Source: DASQBT01 sp049578545
GTDB taxonomy: Bacteria; Pseudomonadota; Gammaproteobacteria; Burkholderiales; Thiobacillaceae
Length of the DNA: 11,597 bases
Reading direction: 5' to 3'
Assembly (NCBI GenBank): GCA_049578545.1
Contig: JBAUMF010000118.1
Coordinates: 1-11,597, forward strand
Positions within the stretch are counted from its first letter, which is position 1. The number at the start of each line of letters is the position of its first letter. Below are positions 6,541-11,597 of this stretch, in pieces. The position numbers were made by a program, and so were the translations under genes. The notes below the pieces were generated by a model that made no database searches, had not been told where the DNA came from, and worked only from the letters and a program-made list of their open reading frames with translations.

Positions 6541-7932
6541 ATGAATCAAGAAACCGAGGCACAAAAAGGCTGGTCAGGCCGGTTTTCCGAACCTGTAGAC
6601 GAGAAGGTTAAACGCTATACGGCCTCGATTCCTTTTGATTATCGGCTCGCCGAGTTCGATATTCAGGGTTCCTTGGCACATGCGACCATGATGAACAAGG
6701 TCAATGTGCTATCCGACCAGGATCTGGCCGACATCCGCCTCGGCATGGAAGCAATTCTGGCAGAGATTCGAGCCGGGCGCTTCCAGTGGTCGCTTGACCT
6801 GGAGGACGTGCACCTCAACATCGAAAAGGCGCTGACCAGCAAAATTGGCGATGCCGGCAAGCGGCTGCATACTGGGCGTTCGCGCAACGACCAGGTCGCC
6901 ACGGATATTCGGCTATATCTGAGGGCATCCATCGACCGCCTTCTTGGGCTGGTGCGCGACTGCAAACATGTCTTGCTGGATTTGGCGGAAGAACATGCCG
7001 CTACGGTCATGCCGGGTTTTACCCATCTCCAGGTCGCCCAGCCGGTTACCTTTGGTCATCATATGCTGGCTTATTTCGAGATGTTGTCCCGGGATGCGGA
7101 ACGCCTGAGTGACTGCCGCAAGCGGGTTAATCGCCTGCCATTGGGTGCGGCTGCGCTCGCGGGCACCAGTTACCCTATTGATCGCGCCTACGTGGCGGAG
7201 CTGCTGGGGTTTGAGGGGATGTGCGAGAACTCGCTCGATGCGGTCTCCGACCGGGACTTCGCGATAGAATTCACCCATGCTGCTTCTCTAATCATGATGC
7301 ATCTATCCCGTCTGTCGGAGGAGCTCATTTTGTGGATGAACCCGTGTTTTGGTTTCATTGACCTGGCAGACCGCTACTGCACCGGCTCTTCAATCATGCC
7401 ACAGAAGAAAAACCCTGATGTACCTGAACTGGTTCGGGGCAAGACTGGCCGGGTATTTGGCCACCTGATCGGCCTATTGACCCTGATGAAAGGCCAGCCG
7501 CTCGCTTATAACAAGGATAACCAGGAAGACAAGGAGCCGCTCTTTGATACGGTGGACACCCTCGCCGATACGCTGGCCATATACGCCGATATGCTCAAAG
7601 GTATCAAGATCAAGCCGGAAGCCATGCGCGAGGCGGTCATGGAAGGGTTTGCCACCGCCACGGATCTGGCTGATTACCTAGTTAAGAAGGGCCTGCCTTT
7701 CCGCGATGCTCATGAAGTGGTTGCGCGCGCGGTAAGAGCTGCCGAGGCAAAGGGCTGCGACCTGGTCAAACTGTCCCTTTCCGAGCTTCAGGAATTCAGC
7801 GATCTGATAGAAGGTGACGTCTTTTCCGTACTCACGCTCGAAGGCTCCCTCGCTGCACGCAATCATGTTGGCGGCACGGCTCCAGATCAGGTACGGGCAG
7901 CCGTGATGCGCGCCCGGCTGGCTTCCGACTAA
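6541..7932 (+). CDS. argH: Argininosuccinate lyase
   Basis: ArgH splits argininosuccinate into arginine and fumarate, the last step of arginine synthesis, as a cytosolic homotetramer of the fumarase/aspartase superfamily. The 463-residue product begins MNQETEAQKGWSGRFSEPVD, the usual N terminus. It carries HTGRSRNDQVATD (from about 110), MPGFTHLQVAQP with the conserved Thr-His pair (161-162), and the superfamily signature GSSIMPQKKNP (about 282-292) with its catalytic serine in the mobile loop. The C-terminal domain ends normally. The frame extends upstream to 6472 with another in-frame ATG at 6508, but those residues are not family-like, so I use the ATG at 6541. It diverges from algZ, an arrangement also known in Pseudomonas. 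The MarR gene converges on it with only 7 bases between the stops. Confidence 0.97.
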   Translation: MNQETEAQKGWSGRFSEPVDEKVKRYTASIPFDYRLAEFDIQGSLAHATMMNKVNVLSDQDLADIRLGMEAILAEIRAGRFQWSLDLEDVHLNIEKALTSKIGDAGKRLHTGRSRNDQVATDIRLYLRASIDRLLGLVRDCKHVLLDLAEEHAATVMPGFTHLQVAQPVTFGHHMLAYFEMLSRDAERLSDCRKRVNRLPLGAAALAGTSYPIDRAYVAELLGFEGMCENSLDAVSDRDFAIEFTHAASLIMMHLSRLSEELILWMNPCFGFIDLADRYCTGSSIMPQKKNPDVPELVRGKTGRVFGHLIGLLTLMKGQPLAYNKDNQEDKEPLFDTVDTLADTLAIYADMLKGIKIKPEAMREAVMEGFATATDLADYLVKKGLPFRDAHEVVARAVRAAEAKGCDLVKLSLSELQEFSDLIEGDVFSVLTLEGSLAARNHVGGTAPDQVRAAVMRARLASD

Positions 7933-7939
7933 GCGTGAG

Positions 7940-8524
7940 CTATGTGGGTGTCTCTTGAGGGGGACTGTGTTCCCGGCAAATCTTGCGAACTTCGCCACTG
8001 CTCAGCTTTTCCTTGGTCAATCCGCAGACGTAGCTGCGCGGTCCTATGTGTAGATGATGCCGACAGGTGACACAGATACCAAAGGTTTTATGGCCATTCC
8101 GGCGTTGCAGCTCGCTCAGTGCTTCTTTCAATACCTTAATGGCAGAGTTCAACCGCGCCGGGCTGGCTTGGGCCAGGGCATCGCGCCAATGCCCGGTCAG
8201 ACCAATCTCCTTCAGGATATCCTTGCCTTTCTCGGTCAGGGCCAGGCGTACCACCCTGCCATCCTTTTCGTCCGCATAGCGGGAGATCAGCCGTCTACGG
8301 GACAGCACCAGCAAGCTTTGTGAAACCGTGCCTTTGGTCAATCCAAGATATTCAGCCAGTGCCTGAGGCGTATTGCTGTAGCGGTTGGCTTCACTCAAAT
8401 ACATCAGTGCCTGAATATGGACAGGTTGCAGCGCTTGTGCTGTACCAGCCTGCCTGAGTCCAGTGCGGACGATATTTCCCAGGCGTTCAACAGTATCCAA
8501 CAGGACGAGAGACTGGTTCTTCAT
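7940..8524 (-). CDS. MarR-family regulator with Cys/His-rich C-terminal tail
   Basis: The 194-residue product has a MarR winged-helix core (about 5-140). The recognition region is TPQALAEYLGLTKGTVSQSL (52-71), and the wing carries the classic DEKDGRVVRLALTEKG (85-100). MarR dimers usually repress their own and neighbouring genes and release DNA on binding a ligand or after oxidation. A tail beyond the core (about 148-194) has cysteines 151, 154, 167 and 183 and histidines 156, 157 and 186, spaced as C-x2-C-x-H-H…CGLT…C-x2-H. This looks like a small metal-binding (zinc-ribbon-like) module, so the effector could be a metal or redox signal; that is inference. The ATG at 8524-8522 is the first good start. 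Its upstream region holds a perfect 54-bp palindrome that is the obvious candidate operator. The regulon is unknown. Confidence 0.9.
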   Translation of the reverse strand: MKNQSLVLLDTVERLGNIVRTGLRQAGTAQALQPVHIQALMYLSEANRYSNTPQALAEYLGLTKGTVSQSLLVLSRRRLISRYADEKDGRVVRLALTEKGKDILKEIGLTGHWRDALAQASPARLNSAIKVLKEALSELQRRNGHKTFGICVTCRHHLHIGPRSYVCGLTKEKLSSGEVRKICREHSPPQETPT

Positions 8525-8569
8525 TTTGCCAGTTTAGAACCGGGCCGTCTTCTTGGCAAGAATAAGACC

Positions 8570-8623
8570 CGTCCAATATTGGTATTGAGTCGATACGTAT
8601 CGACTCAATACCAATATTGGACG
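8570..8623. promoter_or_regulatory. Perfect 54-bp palindrome, candidate MarR operator
   Basis: Every base from 8570 to 8623 pairs with its mirror partner; the axis lies between 8596 and 8597. The left arm reads CGTCCAATATTGG, then TATTGAGTCGATAC, and the right arm is its exact reverse complement. Each arm also holds a self-palindrome, CCAATATTGG (8573-8582 and 8611-8620), and the middle 20 bases GAGTCGATACGTATCGACTC form a compact core. It lies between the cyaY stop (8688) and the marR start (8524), 46 bases before marR. It could be a multi-site operator for MarR autoregulation or, if transcribed from cyaY, a long RNA hairpin. There is no T-tract on either side, so a plain rho-independent terminator is unlikely. 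Confidence 0.75.
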
Positions 8624-8687
8624 CGATGTCGAAAACCGGTAGCGGCTGTAATTCCATTCATCCAGTTATGGTCCGGTTGCCCAAAAA

Positions 8688-8996
8688 TCAGAACAAGGCG
8701 GTTACCCCACTCTGTTGGGCAATCAGTCTGGCAAGCTTGACGTAGAGATCTTCGCTGTCCCTGCTGTCCTTCCAGATGCCACCTGTAGGTCGGAAGTGAA
8801 AACCGCCAGAACGAGCGGCCACCCAAATCTCCTGGGCGGGATTATGCCGGTTGATGACTATCTTGCTTCCATCCTCAAACTCGATCTCGAGGATGCCATC
8901 AGCGGGAGTTTCGAAATCCAGTTCGGCGTTTTCCAGACCGGTTTGGATCCGGTTAAGCGCGGTCAGGGCCAAATTGCCAAATTCCTTGTCGTCCAT
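8688..8996 (-). CDS. cyaY: Frataxin-like iron-binding protein CyaY
   Basis: CyaY is a small cytosolic frataxin that binds iron through an acidic ridge and modulates iron-sulphur cluster assembly on IscS. The 102-residue product has an acidic N-terminal helix (MDDKEFGNLALTALNRIQ), the conserved strand region GILEIEFEDGSKIVINR (34-50), the HNPAQEIWVAARSGGFHF stretch (51-68) and a C-terminal helix (DLYVKLARLIAQQ). This matches the usual size and order. The frame is open further upstream to 9053, but those residues are not family-like, and the ATG at 8996-8994 fits the usual N terminus; no strong ribosome site is seen. It is divergent from lptM-lysA, a very common proteobacterial arrangement, and lies next to haem synthesis genes only at the scale of the whole window. 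Confidence 0.95.
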   Translation of the reverse strand: MDDKEFGNLALTALNRIQTGLENAELDFETPADGILEIEFEDGSKIVINRHNPAQEIWVAARSGGFHFRPTGGIWKDSRDSEDLYVKLARLIAQQSGVTALF

Positions 8997-9024
8997 GTGA
9001 GCATTCAAGGCTGTCGATCTGGGG

Positions 9025-9053
9025 ATTGTGCCTTGGCCAGCGAGATGTAGCAA
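9025..9053 (-). promoter_or_regulatory. Candidate cyaY promoter, overlapping an lptM-lysA promoter
   Basis: On the minus strand TTGCTA (complement of 9048-9053), a 17-base spacer and CACAAT (complement of 9025-9030) form a fair sigma-70 pair, about 30 bases before the cyaY ATG. On the plus strand almost the same bases give TTGTGC (9026-9031), a 16-base spacer and TAGCAA (9048-9053), which could serve lptM-lysA. If both work they would exclude each other. Confidence is modest because each hexamer matches consensus only in part. Confidence 0.3.
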
Positions 9054-9088
9054 TGCGCGGCGTATCAGGGGGTGATAACATTCGCTGC

Positions 9089-9211
9089 ATGAAAAAACTC
9101 CTCTTAATCCTTGCTGTCGGGTTAATGATCTTAAATTCTGGCTGCGGCTCCAAGGGCCCTCTTTACCTTCCGGGTCAAACCCCAGGAAAAACGCTTCCGA
9201 CGCAAAAATGA
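9089..9211 (+). CDS. lptM: LPS-transport-associated lipoprotein LptM (YifL-like)
   Basis: This is a tiny outer-membrane lipoprotein. Members of the LptM/YifL family help mature the LptD translocon that inserts lipopolysaccharide. The 40-residue product has a lysine start (MKK), a hydrophobic signal and a lipidated cysteine at residue 19 in LMILNSGC. The family hallmark CGSKGPLYLPG follows at once. The lipobox has asparagine at -3, which is a little unusual, while -1 glycine is normal. The ATG at 9089 is preceded by a purine-rich AGGGGGTGATAA stretch as ribosome site. The frame extends upstream but would lose the signal peptide. The stop overlaps the lysA start (ATGA, 9208-9211), so the two are translationally coupled, as in many proteobacteria. 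Confidence 0.92.
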   Translation: MKKLLLILAVGLMILNSGCGSKGPLYLPGQTPGKTLPTQK

Positions 9212-10452
9212 CCCAATTGAACCGGATCGAAGGTCGCCTTTTCTTTGAAGAGGTCCCTCTGGATGAATTGGCGGCCCGATATGGAACGCCTCTCTATGTA
9301 TATTCAGCGGCTACGCTGACCGAGGCTTACCAAACCTATGAGCAGGTGCTCTCCCCTATACCGCATCAGGTCTGCTATGCCGTCAAGGCCAACTCGTCTC
9401 TGGCCATTCTCCAGCATTTTGCCCGACTAGGCGCGGGCTTTGACATTGTTTCTGGGGGAGAGTTGGCTAGGGTCCTGAAGGCAGGGGGTAAGCCAGCCAA
9501 GGTAGTGTTTTCCGGTGTTGGTAAGACTGAAGCGGAGATGCGCCAAGCCCTCATGGCGAACATTCATTGCTTCAATGTGGAGTCAGAGAGCGAACTATAT
9601 CGACTGGATACTGCGGCGGGCAAACTAGGCAAGCCCGCACCGATTTCGTTCAGGGTCAACCCGGATGTTGACCCAAAAACGCATCCCTATATCTCGACCG
9701 GCCTCAAGACGAACAAATTTGGAGTGGCCATCACGGAAGCACCGACCTTATATCGTATCGCTGTTGGCTTGCCCAATATTCGGGTGATCGGCGTGGATTG
9801 CCATATTGGTTCGCAGCTGACCGACCTGAGCCCTATCGGTGATGCGCTCGGTCGGGTATTGGTTCTGGTCGACAATCTAGAGAAAGATGGCATAAAGCTT
9901 GAGCATATTGATATCGGGGGGGGAGTCGGAATCAGTTATCAGGACGAAATTCCACCGGATATGGCTGAATATGGCGCCATGCTAAACCATCGGATGGCTG
10001 GACGGCGCGAGGTATTGTATGTTGAACCGGGAAGATCCCTGGTCGGAAATGCCGGTGTGCTGCTCTCCAGGGTGGAGTACCTGAAGCCGGGTGAGACCAA
10101 ACATTTTGCCGTAATCGATGCCGCCATGAATGATTTGATGCGTCCCGCTCTTTACGACGCGTATCACGACATTCAACCTGTAATTGATCGACCGGGCACA
10201 AAAAAGCTCTATGACATTGTTGGACCTGTCTGTGAAACTGGCGATTTCATTGGGCTAGAGAGGAATCTTGTTCTTCAGGAAGGTGACTTGGTAGCCATCC
10301 TGTCGACGGGTGCGTATGGGATGAGCATGAGTTCAAACTACAATTCGCGCCCACGTGCGGCAGAAGTACTGCTGAACAAAAAGAAAATATTGCTCGTCAG
10401 GGAAAGGGAAACCGACGAGCAAATGATGGCTGGAGAACGGCTTGTGTATTAG
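9208..10452 (+). CDS. lysA: Diaminopimelate decarboxylase
   Basis: LysA removes CO2 from meso-diaminopimelate to give L-lysine, the last step of lysine synthesis; it is a PLP-dependent fold-III decarboxylase and a cytosolic dimer. The 414-residue product is full length. Visible landmarks are VCYAVKANS with the PLP lysine at 60; DIVSGGEL (79-86); KTNKFGV (167-173); the HIGSQ motif (199-203); the phosphate-binding glycines HIDIGGGVG (233-241); EPGRS (273-277); the active-site cysteine in GPVCETGDF (342); and the C-terminal GAYGMSMSSNYN (368-379). It starts within the lptM stop. In many relatives dapF follows lysA, but here a 309-base noncoding gap and an H1-like gene come next. Confidence 0.97.
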   Translation: MTQLNRIEGRLFFEEVPLDELAARYGTPLYVYSAATLTEAYQTYEQVLSPIPHQVCYAVKANSSLAILQHFARLGAGFDIVSGGELARVLKAGGKPAKVVFSGVGKTEAEMRQALMANIHCFNVESESELYRLDTAAGKLGKPAPISFRVNPDVDPKTHPYISTGLKTNKFGVAITEAPTLYRIAVGLPNIRVIGVDCHIGSQLTDLSPIGDALGRVLVLVDNLEKDGIKLEHIDIGGGVGISYQDEIPPDMAEYGAMLNHRMAGRREVLYVEPGRSLVGNAGVLLSRVEYLKPGETKHFAVIDAAMNDLMRPALYDAYHDIQPVIDRPGTKKLYDIVGPVCETGDFIGLERNLVLQEGDLVAILSTGAYGMSMSSNYNSRPRAAEVLLNKKKILLVRERETDEQMMAGERLVY

Positions 10453-10561
10453 GCTGTAGGCGATCCGAGTCTTAATCGCATAACCAAAATAATAGTATCG
10501 CGTCGATACAGTTTGTTGGGCCGCTACATTTTTCTTCTAAATATCCGTTAATAATCTCGAC

Positions 10562-10600
10562 ATCTCATTGCAGCTTTCGAAAAAGATTCTAGAATGAGAT
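10562..10600. repeat. Inverted repeat downstream of lysA
   Basis: ATCTCATT (10562-10569) and AATGAGAT (10593-10600) form a perfect 8-bp stem around a 23-base loop. Inside the loop and right arm lies the 10-base palindrome ATTCTAGAAT (10586-10595), so two alternative folds are possible. No T-tract follows. It could be an mRNA 3' end structure for lysA or a protein-binding site. Confidence 0.4.
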
Positions 10601-10614
10601 TCACCAAGTGGAGC

Positions 10615-10657
10615 TTCGGTGTCGTCACTTACCTGACGTTCTGTAAGCGGCACCGAA
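10615..10657 (+). other. Long stem-loop upstream of H1-like gene
   Basis: TTCGGTGTCG (10615-10624) pairs over 10 bp with CGGCACCGAA (10648-10657), with one G-U pair. After a 3-base bulge (TCA) a second stem, CTTAC with GTAAG (10628-10632 and 10643-10647), closes a 10-base loop CTGACGTTCT. The structure totals 43 nt and lies 104 bases before the H1-like ATG. There is no run of T afterwards. It may be a leader element of the H1-like mRNA, a processing site or part of a small RNA. Confidence 0.45.
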
Positions 10658-10750
10658 TGTGGATGCCACGCTTTGGAAGTGCATTTGCAACCTCTGCACG
10701 TTGTATTAGGTAGTACAAGGTAGTTAAGTGGTGAACATGTTCAACTTCAA

Positions 10751-10755
10751 AGGAG
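10751..10755 (+). promoter_or_regulatory. Strong ribosome binding site of H1-like gene
   Basis: A clean AGGAG lies 6 bases before the ATG at 10762. It is one of only two classical Shine-Dalgarno sequences in the window, which suggests high translation of the H1-like gene and fixes its start. Confidence 0.8.
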
Positions 10756-10761
10756 TGAAAT

Positions 10762-11319
10762 ATGGCGACTGCCAAGAAACCTGCCGCCAAGAAGGCGGCC
10801 CCTGCCAAGAAACCTGCTGCAAAAAAGAAGGCGGCTTCTGCCAAGAAGCCCGCCGCTAAAAAGGCTGCACCGGCGAGAAAGCCCGCAGCCAAGAAGCCCG
10901 CTGTAAAGAAAGTCGCTGCCAAGAAGCCTGCCGCCAAGAAAGCAGCACCGGCGAGAAAGCCCGCAGCCAAGAAGCCCGCTGTAAAGAAAGTCGCTGCCAA
11001 GAAGCCAGCAGCCAAGAAAGCAGCACCGGCGAGAAAGCCCGCAGCAAAGAAACCTGCCGCTAAAAAGGCAGCACCGGCCAAAAAGCCCGCAGCTAAAAAA
11101 GCAGCACCGGCCAAAAAGCCCGCCGCTAAAAAAGCAGCACCGGCCAAGAAGCCCGCCGCTAAAAAAGCAGCACCGGCCAAAAAGCCCGCCGCTAAAAAAG
11201 CAGCACCGGCAAGAAAGCCTGCGGTGAAGAAAGCAGTCCCCGCGAAGCCAGCGGCACCTGCACCCGCACCTGCGCCTGCAATGCCTTCTACCCCGGTGAT
11301 CAAGCCATTTGGCCTATGA
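10762..11319 (+). CDS. Histone H1-like, Lys/Ala/Pro-rich nucleoid protein (AlgP / BpH1-like)
   Basis: The 185-residue product consists almost wholly of KKPAAKK, AAPAKK and AAPARK units from residue 4 to about 165. It then turns into a proline-rich tail, PAAPAPAPAPAMPSTP, ending VIKPFGL. It is extremely basic, has no acidic residue and almost no hydrophobic one, and would be unstructured in solution. This is the composition of the eukaryotic H1 tail and of bacterial H1-like DNA-binding proteins such as Bordetella BpH1 (similar size) and the longer Pseudomonas AlgP, whose gene also lies in the algR-hem neighbourhood. The likely role is sequence-independent DNA binding in the nucleoid. The coding DNA is built of tandem repeats (78 bp, then 33 bp), so its length may vary between strains. 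It has a strong ribosome site and its own terminator, hence is probably monocistronic and well expressed. Confidence 0.88.
   Translation: MATAKKPAAKKAAPAKKPAAKKKAASAKKPAAKKAAPARKPAAKKPAVKKVAAKKPAAKKAAPARKPAAKKPAVKKVAAKKPAAKKAAPARKPAAKKPAAKKAAPAKKPAAKKAAPAKKPAAKKAAPAKKPAAKKAAPAKKPAAKKAAPARKPAVKKAVPAKPAAPAPAPAPAMPSTPVIKPFGL
10867..11044 (+). repeat. 78-bp direct repeat inside H1-like gene
   Basis: A 78-base unit starting GCACCGGCGAGAAAGCCCGC recurs at 10867, 10945 and, in part, 11023. The first two copies are nearly identical at DNA level, including the interruption encoding PAVKKVAAKK. The period is 26 codons, so changes in copy number keep the frame. The near identity points to recent duplication. 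Confidence 0.85.
11071..11218 (+). repeat. 33-bp direct repeat inside H1-like gene
   Basis: The motif GCACCGGCCAAAAAGCCCGC restarts at 11071, 11104, 11137, 11170 and 11203, an exact 33-base (11-codon) period encoding AAPAKKPAAKK. The copies differ only at a few third positions (AAA/AAG, GCA/GCC), and the last begins to diverge. Each copy also carries a run of five or six A, a possible slippage site. Confidence 0.88.
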
Positions 11320-11337
11320 ATCAGGGTTAATGAGGTT

Positions 11338-11365
11338 AAAAGGGGCCTCCGGGCCCCTTTTTTTT
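11338..11365 (+). terminator. Rho-independent terminator of H1-like gene
   Basis: AAAAGGGGCC (11338-11347) pairs perfectly with GGCCCCTTTT (11352-11361) around the loop TCCG. The T-run continues to 11365, eight T in all. It lies 18 bases after the H1-like stop. The A-run on the left would also give a usable terminator for transcription arriving from the IS side. Confidence 0.93.
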
Positions 11366-11509
11366 GTAAGTTTCCAGGCTTGGAGGGCCTGAGGATTTAG
11401 CGATCGCTGAGTGGCAAGGGGGGTTGCCTAAAACGAAATCGTCTCACACTGCCGGGGATGATCAATGATCCCGACGTGCCCCCCGAAATTAGTAGCATTT
11501 AGGTTTGGA

Positions 11510-11539
11510 GTCCGATCTAATTTTGACAGGAGATCGGAC
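11510..11539 (+). promoter_or_regulatory. Hairpin masking the transposase ribosome site
   Basis: GTCCGATCT (11510-11518) and AGATCGGAC (11531-11539) are perfect 9-base complements around a 12-base loop. The AGGAG ribosome site (11528-11532) straddles the loop and the right arm, which ends one base before the ATG. Transcripts entering from outside could fold and hide the start, whereas a transcript beginning inside would lack the left arm. Such protection from read-through is known for other insertion sequences; here it is inferred. Confidence 0.55.
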
Positions 11540-11540
11540 G

Positions 11541-11597
11541 ATGAAGAAGCGATACACGGAAGAGCAGATTATTGGGTTTCTGCGCGAGGCTGAGGCC
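11541..11597 (+). CDS. IS3-family transposase OrfA, N-terminal fragment
   Basis: Only the first 19 codons lie in the window: MKKRYTEEQIIGFLREAEA. This is the characteristic beginning of the helix-turn-helix OrfA of IS3-family elements (IS407-like group), normally about 90 residues and joined to the DDE catalytic OrfB by a -1 frameshift. An AGGAG sits 8 bases before the ATG. Whether the element is intact cannot be judged, since the rest is outside the window. The family call is firm from this motif; the subgroup is tentative. Confidence 0.85.
   Translation, partial: MKKRYTEEQIIGFLREAEA

Larger units (their letters stand above)
10453..10761. other. Noncoding gap between lysA and H1-like gene
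   Basis: No plausible gene is seen in these 309 bases, which are AT-richer than the flanks. They hold a short inverted repeat GTATCG-CGT-CGATAC (10495-10509) that shares the 8-mer GTCGATAC with the core of the marR palindrome. Two larger stem-loops are described separately. Close to the H1-like gene there is an inverted TTGTA…TACAA (10701-10718). I could not settle on a -35/-10 pair for the H1-like gene; TTGCAA at 10685-10690 is the best -35 candidate. lysA has no evident intrinsic terminator in the first 60 bases. Confidence 0.5.
11476..11597 (+). mobile_element. Left end of an IS3-family insertion sequence (truncated by window)
   Basis: The start of an IS3-family OrfA (11541 on) is preceded by a leader of about 65 bases. 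I place the element end provisionally at TGCCCCCCG (11476), because IS3 elements usually begin TG and the G/C-rich terminal stretch differs from the flank. The exact inverted repeat and target duplication cannot be fixed without the other end. The element sits 110 bases downstream of the H1-like terminator, apparently without damaging a gene. Confidence 0.7.

Noticed and set aside
8573..8620. CCAATATTGG resembles the eukaryotic CArG box (MADS-box site)
   Set aside because: MADS-box factors are not expected in a proteobacterium; the match is a coincidence of an A/T-centred palindrome.
10629..11303. Long minus-strand open frame of 224 codons rich in Gly/Ala/Phe/Leu (FLAGAAFLAAG repeats)
   Set aside because: It is the exact antisense of the repeat-built H1-like gene; the repeat composition keeps stops out of this frame. 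It has no ribosome site, and the plus-strand gene has one plus a terminator.
10762..11319. The tandem 78-bp and 33-bp repeats could suggest a CRISPR-like or minisatellite array
   Set aside because: There are no unique spacers; the units are contiguous, in frame, and encode an H1-like protein.
11338..11365. Possible attenuator or riboswitch expression platform
   Set aside because: It follows the H1-like stop directly and is an ordinary intrinsic terminator with no structured aptamer before it.
11413..11428. GGCAA-GGGGGG-TTGCC hairpin and nearby AGCGATCGCT palindrome (11399-11408) as IS ends or terminator
   Set aside because: The stem has only 5 bp and no T-run, and a 10-bp palindrome is likely by chance; nothing ties them to the IS.

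Overview
This window looks like a conserved chromosomal block from a betaproteobacterium, plausibly of the Nitrosomonadales/Gallionellales type. The lineage is inferred from gene order and protein style and was not tested by any search. The order hemY-hemX-hemD-hemC / algR-algZ / argH / cyaY / lptM-lysA, plus a KPAA-rich histone H1-like gene, closely echoes the hem-algR-algZ-argH-cyaY-lysA region known in Pseudomonas, where the H1-like algP also lies nearby. Coding is moderately GC-rich and dense.

Layout. Positions 1-279 hold no recognisable complete gene. Positions 280-4163 (minus strand) form a tight haem operon, hemC-hemD-hemX-hemY. HemC and HemD make uroporphyrinogen III, while HemX and HemY are membrane-anchored accessory proteins. 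Two ATGA overlaps and one 10-base gap tie the operon together. A small periplasmic thioredoxin-fold protein (4254-4757, plus) diverges from hemC and runs convergently into algR. algZ-algR (4770-6489, minus) is a two-component system of the LytTR type with a four-helix membrane sensor; the two genes overlap. argH (6541-7932, plus) diverges from algZ and encodes the last step of arginine synthesis.

Positions 7940-8524 (minus) encode a MarR regulator with a cysteine/histidine-rich C-terminal tail. Just upstream of it lies a perfect 54-bp palindrome at 8570-8623, the most striking non-coding signal here. cyaY (frataxin, minus) diverges from lptM-lysA (plus), which supplies a small LPS-transport-associated lipoprotein and the last step of lysine synthesis. 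A noncoding stretch of about 310 bp follows lysA and has two hairpins. It leads to a lysine/alanine/proline-rich histone H1-like gene made of 78-bp and 33-bp tandem repeats and closed by a textbook rho-independent terminator. The window ends inside the left end of an IS3-family insertion sequence.

Most genes are housekeeping (haem, arginine, lysine, iron-sulphur/iron handling). The parts that merit a second look are the MarR/palindrome unit, the repeat-built H1-like gene with its structured upstream region, and the IS boundary. I see no CRISPR array, tRNA, rRNA or clear new defence or biosynthetic system.
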